From CAMLFJ01 sp035524955 (lineage in GTDB: Bacteria > Methylomirabilota > Methylomirabilia > Rokubacteriales > CSP1-6): a stretch of 64,000 nt of DNA. This document shows, one piece after another, positions 48,413 to 56,734 of this stretch. The stretch lies in the NCBI GenBank assembly GCA_035524955.1, contig DATLFG010000041.1:1-64000 (forward strand). Reading direction: 5' to 3'. Below the pieces are notes generated by a model, which saw only the letters and a list, made by a program, of their open reading frames with translations, was not told the origin of the DNA and made no database searches. Made by a program: the position numbers and the translations under genes. Numbering within the stretch: the first letter of the stretch is position 1; each line of letters opens with the position of its first letter.

Positions 48413-49555
48413 CTACTTGATCAGGCCGTAGAACTTCCCCGCGTTCTCGCAGACGATCTTCCGCACGGTGGCGGCCGGCAGGTGCCCGAACTGCTCCTCG
48501 ATGTACTTCGAGGACTCCGGCCACACCCCGTCGCCGTGGGGATAGTCGGAGCCCCACATCACCGTGTCCTCGCCGATCTCGTGGATCATCTGGGTGCCGA
48601 TCCGGTCGAACTGGAACGTCGCCTTGCACTGCCGCCGCCAGTAGTCGCTGGGCCTCATCCGGAGCCCCAGGTCGCGGAAGCGGTCCTCCCACTCGAAGTC
48701 CATGCGGTCGAGCGCATAGGGCAGCCAGCCGATCCCGCTCTCGCCGAACGAGATGCGGATGCCGGGGTAGCGCTCGAGCACCGCGCTGCCGATCACGGCG
48801 GCCAGGATGTTGATGAGGTTCATCTGAAAGCCGGAAACGCTGGTGAACATGGCGGCGCGCCGGGTGAGGCCGGTCGCCTTCTCCCGCACGCTGGGCGGCA
48901 TGGTCGGGAAGGTGTGGAAGTGCAGCGGCAGGCCGACCTCGTTCACCGCCTGCCAGAGCGGCTCCCACGACGGATGCCACATCGGCTCCATGTCCCACGA
49001 GCACGACAGCTCGAGGCCGCGCAGCCCCATCTTCGCCACCCGGTGGATCTCGCGTACCGCCGCGTCGATATCGCCGTAGGGCAGGCAGGCGAGCCCGATG
49101 TGGCGCGCCGGGTAGTGGCGGCAGAAGTCCACGAGCCAGTCGTTGTAGATGCGGAACATCTCGGCGGCCGCCTCGTGATCGCCCAGGCGCGTGGCCGCGC
49201 CCAGGATGCCGAAGATGATCTCGGCCTGCACGCCGTCCCGCTCCATGTCCCGGACCCGCAGATGCGGATCGGTGGGACGGCGTATCCCCTTCCGGCCGTC
49301 ATCGTACAACCCGGTAGACGCCATCACGTCCGCGCGGTAGTGGAGGCCCGGGACGTACTTCTGCCCCGAGGGCCCCACGCCGCCGACGAGCCCGAACGAG
49401 GCGCCGTTCCTCGACACCCAGCACGGGCCGTCGGGCCCATCGGTGACGTACGGCATGCGGTCGCGCAGGGCGCCGGACGCGTTGGCCGTGAAGAGGTCCG
49501 GCGGGATCCAGGGCATGTCGATGTGGCAGTCGGCGGAGATCCGCGTGTAGTCCAT
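48413..49555 (-). CDS. Amidohydrolase family 2 (ACMSD-like) protein
   Basis: About 380 residues from ATG 49555. Metal residues are Asp9-Cys-His11 (ISADCHIDMP), HFHTFPTMPP in the middle and GSDYPHGDG near residue 323. The stretch VMWGSDYPHGDGVWPESSKY is typical of the large amidohydrolase-2 group common in soil bacteria. A longer frame up to 49705 includes residues that are not family-like. The ribosome site is AGAGGGGGA. The TauD dioxygenase gene follows after 27 bases. Substrate unknown. Confidence 0.88.
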   Translation of the reverse strand: MDYTRISADCHIDMPWIPPDLFTANASGALRDRMPYVTDGPDGPCWVSRNGASFGLVGGVGPSGQKYVPGLHYRADVMASTGLYDDGRKGIRRPTDPHLRVRDMERDGVQAEIIFGILGAATRLGDHEAAAEMFRIYNDWLVDFCRHYPARHIGLACLPYGDIDAAVREIHRVAKMGLRGLELSCSWDMEPMWHPSWEPLWQAVNEVGLPLHFHTFPTMPPSVREKATGLTRRAAMFTSVSGFQMNLINILAAVIGSAVLERYPGIRISFGESGIGWLPYALDRMDFEWEDRFRDLGLRMRPSDYWRRQCKATFQFDRIGTQMIHEIGEDTVMWGSDYPHGDGVWPESSKYIEEQFGHLPAATVRKIVCENAGKFYGLIK

Positions 49556-49629
49556 GGCGTCCCCCTCTGGCCGGCCATGATAAGCCATCCGGGTCCGGAG
49601 CGCCCGAGAGGTGCTACCCTGCCGCCTGC

Positions 49630-49734
49630 TTGCGACAGGATCGGGTCGCGATCGTGACCGGCGCCGGCCAGGGGATCGGCTTCGGCCACGCGGAGCGAGG
49701 GGCACTGATCATCGTTTCGGGTCATCCAGCCTGA
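49630..49734 (+). pseudogene. SDR N-terminal remnant
   Basis: The frame from TTG 49630 reads LRQDRVAIVTGAGQGIGFGH and then AERGALIIVSGHPA before a stop, only 34 residues. VAIVTGAGQGIG is the intact NAD-binding start of an SDR enzyme, but the enzyme body is missing. This is the second of three SDR relics in the window. Confidence 0.6.
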
Positions 49735-49777
49735 CGCGGCGGGCCCGCGCGGTGGCTCGGAGGAGCGGCGGCGACTC

Positions 49778-50377
49778 TTACGTAAGCAGCGGGAACAGAA
49801 TCCGGGCGTCGGAAGAGTAGAGGTCGTATTCCTTCAATCGGCTGACCGGGACCAGCAAGATCTGTCTCACTTCCGGCGAACGCGGTTTGATGATCCCACT
49901 GCCGAGCCCCTCGCGCAACGAGCCGAATCCCTGCTTGGGAAGACACCGGTAGTAGAAGTCGAGACGATAGAGCCCCGGCTCCTCCGGAACGTAGGGAACC
50001 GCATCGATCTTAGTCAGTCGGACGATTTCGATCTCAATCCCGAGCTCCTCGTAAACCTCGCGCCGGAGGCTGGACTCGATGATGTCATCGCGCGCCTCCT
50101 CCGTTGAGGGCTCCCGCGGGTTTCGGAGACCCGATTCGAGCGAACCACCCGGGAGCCCCCACGCTCCCTTCGTTCGATAGCTGTGCTGAACCAGCAGCAC
50201 TTCCGGAGGATTCATCTCCTCGTCGACAATCACCGCAACCGCTCCAACGGCCCAGCGCGTGGTGAGAAGCGTGCGCAGAAAGCCGGCGAGCCGCGGTGGG
50301 AAACGCTTCCATACCGCGAGCGAGATCCGGTGAAGGAAGGGGTGTCTTTCAATGAAGCGCGCAAGCCACGACAGCAA
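49778..50377 (-). CDS. NUDIX hydrolase with an insertion in the Nudix box
   Basis: A 199-residue Nudix-fold protein. VGAVAVIVDEEMN starts the fold, and GLPGGSLESG followed by SLRREVYEELGIEIE is the Nudix box; between its first Glu and the RExxEE part about 20 extra residues are inserted (LRNPREPSTEEARDDIIE), which is unusual because the box is normally 23 residues. An N-terminal amphipathic region (first 40 residues) is also present. The G+C content is visibly lower than in neighbours, which suggests transfer. It hydrolyses a nucleoside diphosphate linked to another group, if active. Confidence 0.82.
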   Translation of the reverse strand: MLSWLARFIERHPFLHRISLAVWKRFPPRLAGFLRTLLTTRWAVGAVAVIVDEEMNPPEVLLVQHSYRTKGAWGLPGGSLESGLRNPREPSTEEARDDIIESSLRREVYEELGIEIEIVRLTKIDAVPYVPEEPGLYRLDFYYRCLPKQGFGSLREGLGSGIIKPRSPEVRQILLVPVSRLKEYDLYSSDARILFPLLT

Positions 50378-50434
50378 CCCTGTTCTCCTCCGTCAGCGCT
50401 GAACGCTACGCGCGTGTTCCTAGCCCTGTTGTGA

Positions 50435-50462
50435 ATTCTATATGCCGATCCGGTTTGGTCAA
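50435..50462 (-). promoter_or_regulatory. Sigma-70-type promoter for the NUDIX gene
   Basis: On the minus strand TTGACC (50457-50462), 16 bases, TAGAAT (50435-50440). The leader to the ATG at 50377 is about 50 bases. This whole region is AT-richer than its surroundings. Confidence 0.6.
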
Positions 50463-50500
50463 GACGCCTCGGGAATGATGGGAACAGCGACCAAAGCCGT

Positions 50501-50865
50501 TGGCAGATGAGCGGCCACGGGTACGAATTCTGCAACTGCGACTTCGGCGGTGGCTGCAACTTCGGGGGCTCCCGAACTCCAAGGACGGCAGCTGCCGTGC
50601 GCTCGTCGGCTTCTCGGTGACGAAGGGGCGCTGCGGCGACACCGACCTCGCCGGCATGAAGGGCGCCGGGATCTTCGTGTGGCCCAAGGCTATCCACGGA
50701 GGGCAACGGCAAGGCCACCTTCATCGTCGAGCCCGCTACGACTGACAGGCAGGTCGAGGTGCTCTCCCAGATCTTCACCGGCCAGCTCGGCGGACTGCCG
50801 TGGAAGCTGCTTGGACCCACCTTCCAGGTCGCCGGGCGGGTCGGAAGCGTCAAGGACCGCCTTCG
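50501..50865 (+). pseudogene. Frameshifted DUF1326 gene
   Basis: Pieces from three frames join into one DUF1326-like protein: WQMSGHGYEFCNCDFGGGCN, then LPNSKDGSCRALVGFSVTKG and CGDTDLAGMKGAGIFVWPKA, then FIVEPATTDRQVEVLSQIFT and GLPWKLLGPTFQVAG. At least two base shifts (near 50565 and 50695) interrupt it. The Cys-rich start (CNC) is typical of the family. It is oriented opposite to the RND efflux genes and seems decayed. Confidence 0.7.
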
Positions 50866-50902
50866 ACTCGGGGCTTTCGCGCGGACACCCCCTCCCGTGC
50901 GG

Positions 50903-53900
50903 CTACTGCCCGGTGCCTGGTCCCGTCTCTCCGCGTGGTCCGGTGGGCGCGGTGATGGGTCGCCGGCGCCACGCCGCGAGCCGCTCCACCACCACGTAGA
51001 ACGCCGGAACGAGCAGCACGCCGAGGACCGTCACCGCGAGCATCCCGCCGACCACCGTTGTGCCGATCGAGTGCCGGCTGGCCGCACCCGCTCCCGATGC
51101 GACGACCAGCGGCAGCGAGCCCAGGATGAACGCGAAGGAGGTCATCAGGATGGGGCGGAAGCGCAGTCGGGCGGCTTCCCGCGCCGCCTCCCGGACCTCG
51201 ATCCCGCGCTCGCGACGCTCCTTCGCGAACTCCACGATGAGGATGGCGTTCTTGCTCGCCAACCCGATGAGCAGCGCGAGGCCGATCTGTGCATACACGT
51301 CGTTCGCGAGCCCGCTGAGCCAGAGCGCCCCCAGGGCGCCGAAGACACCCAGCGGCACCGCCAGGATCACTGCCAGCGGGACGAGCCAGCTCTCGTACTG
51401 GGCGGCCAGGACCAGGAACACGAAGAGCGCGGACAGGGCGAAGACGAACCCCGCCCGGCTGCCCGCCTCGATCTCCTGGAAGGCGAGGCCCGACCACTCG
51501 TACGCCATGCCCGGCGGCAGGAGACGCCGCGCCACGTCCTGCATGGCCGCGATGGCCTGGCCCGAGCTGGCCCCCGGCGCGGTGTCGCCCGCGATCTCGG
51601 CCGACCGGTAGAGATTGTAGTGGGAGATGGTGTCGGGTCCCGTGATCGGCTTCACGGTGACCAGTGTGCTCAGTGGCACCATCTGGGCGGCCTGCCCGTT
51701 CGATCCGGGCCGGCTCCGAACATAGAGGCGCGCGACGTCGCCGGGAGAGGCGCGGAAGCTCGGCTCGGCTTGCAGCTGGACCCGATAGACACGGCCGAAG
51801 GCGTTGAAGTCGTTGACGTAGAGAGACCCGAGAAAGATCTGGAGGCTCGAGAACACGTCGGACAGCGGCACCCCGAGCGCCTTGGCCTTGGCCCGGTCGA
51901 CTTGCGCGTCGAGCTGCGGCACTCCCGGCCGGAACCCGGTGAAGGTCGCGGCCAGCTCCGGGCGCTGCCGGGCCGCGTCCATGATCTGCCGGGCCGTCGC
52001 GTCGAGATCCTGGAGCGAGCCGCCGGCCACGCTCTGCAGCTCGAACTGGAAGCCGCCGCCGGAGCTGATGCCCCGGATGGGGGGCGGCGGAAAGACCACG
52101 ACGACGGCTTCCTGGATGCCGCCGAGGCGCGCGCGCAGGCGCGCCAGGATCGCTCCGGCCTGGAGCTCGGGCGCCTTCCGCGTCGACCAGGGCGCGAGCC
52201 GGGGAAAGAGCGAGGCGACGTTCGGGCCGTTGACGCCCGTGATGAAGCTGCGCCCACCGATGGCCACCACCGTCTCGATGCCGGGCGTCTCGAGCAGGAT
52301 CTGCTCGATCCGGCGCACGACCGCGTCGGTCCGCTCGAGGGAGGCGGCGTCGGGCAGCTGGACGTTGACGAGCAGGTAGCCCTGGTCCTCGGTGGGTGCG
52401 AAGCCGGTGGGCACGGCGCGCAGCAAGGCGTAGCCGGCCCCGCTCAGGATCAGCAGAACCACCAGGGCGAGGGCGGACCGCCGGACGATGCGCCGCACGG
52501 TCCGGTCGTAGCCGTCGGTGAGCCGGAGAAACGCCGCGTTCCAGGCCCGGGCCAGCCAGCGTTTCCGGGCGAGGCCGGGGGGACGGAGGAGGAGCGCGCA
52601 CAGCGCCGGGGTCAGGGTGAGCGCGTTGAGGGCCGAGAGGCCCACCGACACCGCGATCGTCAGCGCGAACTGGCGGTAGAGCTGGCCGGTGATGCCGGGC
52701 AGAAAGGCGATCGGAATGAACACCGCCATCAGGACGAGCGCGGTCGCGATGACCGGCCCCACCACCTCCGCGGTCGCCCGACGGGCCGCCTCGCGGGGCG
52801 CGAGCCCCTCCTCGTCGAGGTGCCGCTGGGTGTTCTCCACCACCACGATGGCGTCGTCCACCACGATCCCGATGGCCAGCACGAGGCCGAAGAGCGTCAG
52901 CGTGTTGATCGAGAACCCGAACACGCTGATGACCGCGAAGGTCCCCACCAGCGAGACCGGGATGGTCATGGTCGGGATGAGGGTGGCGCGCCAGTCCTGC
53001 AGGAAGACGTAGACGGTGAGGACGACGAGCCCGATGGCGATGAGGAGCGTCTCCACGACCTCCTCGATCGAGACCCGGACGAACTCGGTCGTGTTGTAGG
53101 GGCGCGCATGGGTGACGCCGCTCGGGAAGCTCGGGGCGAGGCGGGCCACCGCCGCCTGGACGCCCCGCGACACCTCGAGGGCATTGGCGCCGGGAAGCTG
53201 GAAGATGCCGATGAGCGCCGCCGGCTTCCCGCCGACGCGGCCGAACGACCCGTAGCTCTGCGCGCCCAGCTCCACGCGGGCGACGTCGCGGACGCGGAGC
53301 AGCGAGCCGTCGGCCCGGGTGCGGAGGATGATGTCCTCGAACTCGGCCGGCGTCGAGAGGCGGCCGCGCGTGGTGACCGTGTACTGGAACTGCTGCCCGG
53401 GCAGCGCCGGGGGCTGGCCGATCTGCCCGGCGGCGGCCTGCAGGTTCTGCTCCCGGACCGCGTCGGCCACGTCGCCGGCGGTGAGCCCGAGGCTCGCGAG
53501 CCGCTCGGGGTCGAGCCAGAGCCGCATGCCATAGTCCCGCCCGTTGAACACGGTCACCTGCCCCACGCCGGGCACGCGCGCCAGCACGTCCACGACCTGG
53601 AGCGTGGCGTAGTTCGCCAGATAGAGCTCGTCCCGGCTCCCGTCGGGGGAGGTCAGGGCGACGATCTCGACCAGATCCGGAGACTGCTTGACGATGGTGA
53701 TGCCCTGACGGGTCACGTCCGGGGGAAGCTTCGCCTCGGCGATGGCGACCCGGTTCTGGACGTTCACCGCGGCGATGTCGAGATCGGTCCCGACCTTGAA
53801 GGTCACGGTGAGCGTCATCGTCCCGTCGCTCCCGCTACGGGACGACATGTAGATCATGCTCTCGACGCCGTTGACCTGCTGCTCGATCGGCGTGGTCACC

Positions 53901-54082
53901 GTCCGCTCCACGACCTCCGCGCTGGCTCCAGGATAGGTGGCGGTCACGACCACCTGCGGCGGCGTGATCTCGGGGAACATCGCGATGGGCAGGAACGGGA
54001 TCGCCACCGCGCCGGCCACCACGATGACGATGGCCAGCACGGAGGCGAAGATGGGGCGGTCGATGAAGAAGTTGACGAACAC
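50903..54082 (-). CDS. RND efflux transporter, HAE1 family (AcrB/MexB-like) inner-membrane subunit
   Basis: A 1059-residue pump protein from the GTG at 54082 (VFVNFFIDRPIFASVLAIVI). Twelve membrane segments with two large periplasmic loops. The fourth-helix motif with proton-relay aspartates is GIVVDDAIVVVENTQRHLDE, and FPEITPPQVVVTATYPGASA and GPNVASLF are typical of the porter domain. Proton-driven export of lipophilic compounds across the envelope, with the adaptor encoded five bases upstream. The outer-membrane channel gene is not in the window. The GTG is chosen because its protein starts exactly where AcrB homologues do. Confidence 0.93.
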   Translation of the reverse strand: MFVNFFIDRPIFASVLAIVIVVAGAVAIPFLPIAMFPEITPPQVVVTATYPGASAEVVERTVTTPIEQQVNGVESMIYMSSRSGSDGTMTLTVTFKVGTDLDIAAVNVQNRVAIAEAKLPPDVTRQGITIVKQSPDLVEIVALTSPDGSRDELYLANYATLQVVDVLARVPGVGQVTVFNGRDYGMRLWLDPERLASLGLTAGDVADAVREQNLQAAAGQIGQPPALPGQQFQYTVTTRGRLSTPAEFEDIILRTRADGSLLRVRDVARVELGAQSYGSFGRVGGKPAALIGIFQLPGANALEVSRGVQAAVARLAPSFPSGVTHARPYNTTEFVRVSIEEVVETLLIAIGLVVLTVYVFLQDWRATLIPTMTIPVSLVGTFAVISVFGFSINTLTLFGLVLAIGIVVDDAIVVVENTQRHLDEEGLAPREAARRATAEVVGPVIATALVLMAVFIPIAFLPGITGQLYRQFALTIAVSVGLSALNALTLTPALCALLLRPPGLARKRWLARAWNAAFLRLTDGYDRTVRRIVRRSALALVVLLILSGAGYALLRAVPTGFAPTEDQGYLLVNVQLPDAASLERTDAVVRRIEQILLETPGIETVVAIGGRSFITGVNGPNVASLFPRLAPWSTRKAPELQAGAILARLRARLGGIQEAVVVVFPPPPIRGISSGGGFQFELQSVAGGSLQDLDATARQIMDAARQRPELAATFTGFRPGVPQLDAQVDRAKAKALGVPLSDVFSSLQIFLGSLYVNDFNAFGRVYRVQLQAEPSFRASPGDVARLYVRSRPGSNGQAAQMVPLSTLVTVKPITGPDTISHYNLYRSAEIAGDTAPGASSGQAIAAMQDVARRLLPPGMAYEWSGLAFQEIEAGSRAGFVFALSALFVFLVLAAQYESWLVPLAVILAVPLGVFGALGALWLSGLANDVYAQIGLALLIGLASKNAILIVEFAKERRERGIEVREAAREAARLRFRPILMTSFAFILGSLPLVVASGAGAASRHSIGTTVVGGMLAVTVLGVLLVPAFYVVVERLAAWRRRPITAPTGPRGETGPGTGQ

Positions 54083-54087
54083 CGGCG

Positions 54088-55404
54088 TCAGCTCCCCGGT
54101 GTCGGCGGGAGCGCCTCCAGGATCGGCTCGACGCGCGACCCGGTCCGGATCTGCTGGAGGCCCTTGACCACGACGTGCTCGCCGGGCTTCACGCCCTCCT
54201 CGACGACCCACAGGGGCCCCACGCGCGGTCCCATCCGGACCGCGCGCGCCTGCACCGTCCGATCCGGCGCCACCAGGAAGAGCGACGCCGAGCCCTGGCT
54301 CTCCTGGATCGCGGCCTGCGGCACGACGAGCGCGTCGGGGCGCTCGGCGAGGAGGATCCGGAGCCGCACGTACTGCCCGGGCTGCAGCAGCCGCGCCGGG
54401 TTCGGGAAGGCGGCGCGCAGGGCGAGGGTGCCGGTCCGAGGGTCCACCGCGCGGTCGACGAAGTCGAGCCGGCCGTCGTGCGGATAGGCGCTGTCGTCCG
54501 GCAGCGTCATGGTGATGCCAGAGGAGATCGGTCGCGCCTGCATCTCCGCCCGGCGACGCCCCCACACGGACAGGGCCTCGCGCTCGCTCACGCTCCAGTT
54601 CACGTACATCGGATCGAGCGTGGACACCGTGGCGAGGAGGGTGGCCTCACCTTTTCCGACCAGGGCTCCCACCCGGACCTCGGCCCGGCCCATCCGCCCA
54701 TCCAGCGGCGACTTGATCGCCGTGTAACCGAGCTGGAGCCGGGCACTGTCGGCGGCGGCCTCGTCGGCGCGGATCGAGGCCCGCGCGTTCTCGATGGCCG
54801 CCCCGGAAGCGGCGAGCGCGGCCCGCGCGTTCTCGAGGGCGGCGCGGTCGGCCTGCACGGTGGCCTCCAGCGCGGTCAGGTTGGTGCGGATCTGGTCGTA
54901 CTGCTCCCGGGCGATCAGCCCTTGCTGGACGAGCGTGCGATAGCGCCCCTCCTGCGTACGGGCATTCTCGACCTGCGCGAGATCGCGCTCGACATTGGCC
55001 TGCGCCTGCCGCACGTCGGCTTCGCGCTGGGTGAGCGCGGCCTCCGCCTGGCGAAGCTGGGCGGTGTCACGGGCCACGTTGGCCTCCGCCTGGCGCAGGG
55101 CGGCCTCGAAGGGGCGCGGATCGATGACGAAGAGCAGGTCGCCCGCCTTGACGTCGGCCCCGTCGGGCACCACCTGCCGCTCGATGAAGCCCTCGACCCG
55201 CGCGCGCACCTCGACGGTCTTGACCGCCTCCGTCTGGCCCACGTACTGGCCGTAGACCGGGACCGAGCGTTGCGCCACGGCCACCACCGTGACCGCGGGC
55301 GGCTTGGGGGCCGCGCTCACCTGCGGCGACCGATCGCAGGCCGCCAGCCCCGACAGGATCACGATCAGCGCCATGCCCCCGAGGAGACGAACAAGACGCG
55401 TCAT
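54088..55404 (-). CDS. RND efflux periplasmic adaptor (membrane-fusion protein) lipoprotein
   Basis: A 438-residue HlyD/AcrA-type adaptor from ATG 55404. A signal peptide ends in a lipobox (LSGLAAC, Cys23). The lipoyl half-motif VEVRARVEGFIERQVVPDGA (about 68-87) is followed by a long alpha-helical hairpin rich in Ala, Glu and Arg (QAEANVARDTAQLRQAEAAL), then the second lipoyl half with YTAIKSPLDGRMGRAEV and the beta-barrel domain. ATG 55452 is an alternative start that would add a non-signal leader. It is five bases from the pump gene. Confidence 0.92.
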   Translation of the reverse strand: MTRLVRLLGGMALIVILSGLAACDRSPQVSAAPKPPAVTVVAVAQRSVPVYGQYVGQTEAVKTVEVRARVEGFIERQVVPDGADVKAGDLLFVIDPRPFEAALRQAEANVARDTAQLRQAEAALTQREADVRQAQANVERDLAQVENARTQEGRYRTLVQQGLIAREQYDQIRTNLTALEATVQADRAALENARAALAASGAAIENARASIRADEAAADSARLQLGYTAIKSPLDGRMGRAEVRVGALVGKGEATLLATVSTLDPMYVNWSVSEREALSVWGRRRAEMQARPISSGITMTLPDDSAYPHDGRLDFVDRAVDPRTGTLALRAAFPNPARLLQPGQYVRLRILLAERPDALVVPQAAIQESQGSASLFLVAPDRTVQARAVRMGPRVGPLWVVEEGVKPGEHVVVKGLQQIRTGSRVEPILEALPPTPGS

Positions 55405-55448
55405 GCGCTGTTGACGATCCGGCCCCGCCACAGGCTTCCGCGCTCCCG

Positions 55449-55598
55449 TCATCGCAGGCCTCCGGCGATGTGCAGCGTTTCGCCGGTGATCCACGCCGCC
55501 TCGGAAGAGGCCACCGCCGCCAGATGCCGGGCGATGGAGGCGCCGATGCCTTTCGAGGCGCCGGTCACGATCGCCACCTTGCCCTCGAGCTTGCTCAT
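55449..55598 (-). pseudogene. SDR gene with a large internal deletion
   Basis: From ATG 55598 the frame reads MSKLEGKVAIVTGASKGIGA and SIARHLAAVASSEAAWITGE and then TLHIAGGLR: an SDR N terminus (TGASKGIG) joined directly to an SDR C terminus (SSEAAWITGETLHIAGG). About 190 residues between them are missing, but the join is in frame and the 49-residue product still has a start, ribosome site (AAAGGAC) and stop. It ends 44 bases before the adaptor gene. It is probably a deletion relic; translation as a micro-protein is not excluded. Confidence 0.7.
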
Positions 55599-55822
55599 GT
55601 CCTTTGTCCTCTGCTCCTGTTGATGCCGATGGGCCTTCGTCAGATTCCGGGGATGACGGGCGGATGGTGAAGCTGCCCGGGGAGCGGGCAATAAGCCGAC
55701 CGGATCGGGCGGAGTGCCCGATCCTCCGCCCCCTTCTTGACCACGAGCCGCTGGCGGCGCAGGATGGCTCGATATCGGCAGGCGATAGCGGCTCGTGACG
55801 GCCGCGACGGAGGAGCCCGACC

Positions 55823-56704
55823 ATGACCGAAGCCGTGACGCAGCTCGAGATCCACCAGCGCGTATTGGATCTCTACGACGAGTACTGCCACGGTCGCATC
55901 GATCGCCGCGAGTTCCTGCGGCTGGCCGCGCTGGTGGCGGGCGGCGTGGCGATGGCGCAGGCGCTGCTGCCGCGCTACGCCCAGGCGCAGACGATCTCCT
56001 TCACCGACGCCCGGATCAAGCCGCAGTACGTGACCTACCCGTCGCCCGGCGGCAACTCGGGCCAGATGCGGGGGTACCTGGTGCAGCCGGCCGGGCCGGG
56101 GCCATTCCCGGCGGTGCTGGTGATCCACGAGAACCGTGGACTCAATCCCTACATCGAAGACGTGGCGCGCCGCGCCGCCGTCGAGGGCTTCGTGGCCCTC
56201 GCCCCCGACGGCCTCTTCCCGGTTGGCGGGTACCCCGGCAACGACGACGACGGCCGCACGCTGCAGGGCCGTCTCGACCAGGCCAAGCTGCGGACCGACA
56301 TGCTCAACAGCGCGACCGTTCTCAAGTCGCACAAGCTCTCGAACGGCAAGCTCGGCGCGACCGGCTTCTGCTCGGGCGGGAGCGCGGTCAACTTCCTCGC
56401 GGTCACCATGGGCCGCGACCTGAACGCCGGCGTGCCGTTCTATGGCGCGGCGGCAGAAACCGCCGGCGTGCCGAAGATCAAGGCCCCCCTGCTGATCCAG
56501 TACGCCGAGACCGACCCGCGCATCAACGAGATGTGGCCCGCGTTCGAGGCGGCGCTGAAGTCCGCCGGCGTGCCGTACGAGATGCACATCTACCCGGGCA
56601 CCCAGCACGGCTTTCACAACAACTCGACGCCGCGCTACCACGAGGCGTCGGCCAAGCTGGCGTGGGACCGCACCATCGCCTTCTTCAGGAAAACCCTGGC
56701 CTGA
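55823..56704 (+). CDS. Dienelactone hydrolase family protein with Tat signal
   Basis: A 293-residue exported alpha/beta hydrolase. IDRREFLRLAALVAGGVAMA (about 32-51) is a twin-arginine signal. The dienelactone-hydrolase core shows VLVIHENRGLNPYIED, the nucleophile elbow GFCSGGSAV (Cys, as in DLH), AETDPRI (Asp) and GTQHGFHNNS (His). Mature protein should be periplasmic. The ATG follows GGAGGAG. It leads a plus-strand set with a dehydrogenase gene 30 bases downstream. Such enzymes open lactones from aromatic breakdown, but many exported members have other ester substrates. Confidence 0.9.
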   Translation: MTEAVTQLEIHQRVLDLYDEYCHGRIDRREFLRLAALVAGGVAMAQALLPRYAQAQTISFTDARIKPQYVTYPSPGGNSGQMRGYLVQPAGPGPFPAVLVIHENRGLNPYIEDVARRAAVEGFVALAPDGLFPVGGYPGNDDDGRTLQGRLDQAKLRTDMLNSATVLKSHKLSNGKLGATGFCSGGSAVNFLAVTMGRDLNAGVPFYGAAAETAGVPKIKAPLLIQYAETDPRINEMWPAFEAALKSAGVPYEMHIYPGTQHGFHNNSTPRYHEASAKLAWDRTIAFFRKTLA

Positions 56705-56734
56705 TAGGCCGCCACGCGACATCGGAGACGACAC

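Noticed and set aside
50759..54487. A 1242-codon open frame on the plus strand opposite the RND pump
   Set aside because: Shadow of the pump gene; its first codons are the end of the broken DUF1326 gene and the rest is His/Arg/Asp-rich with no family motifs.
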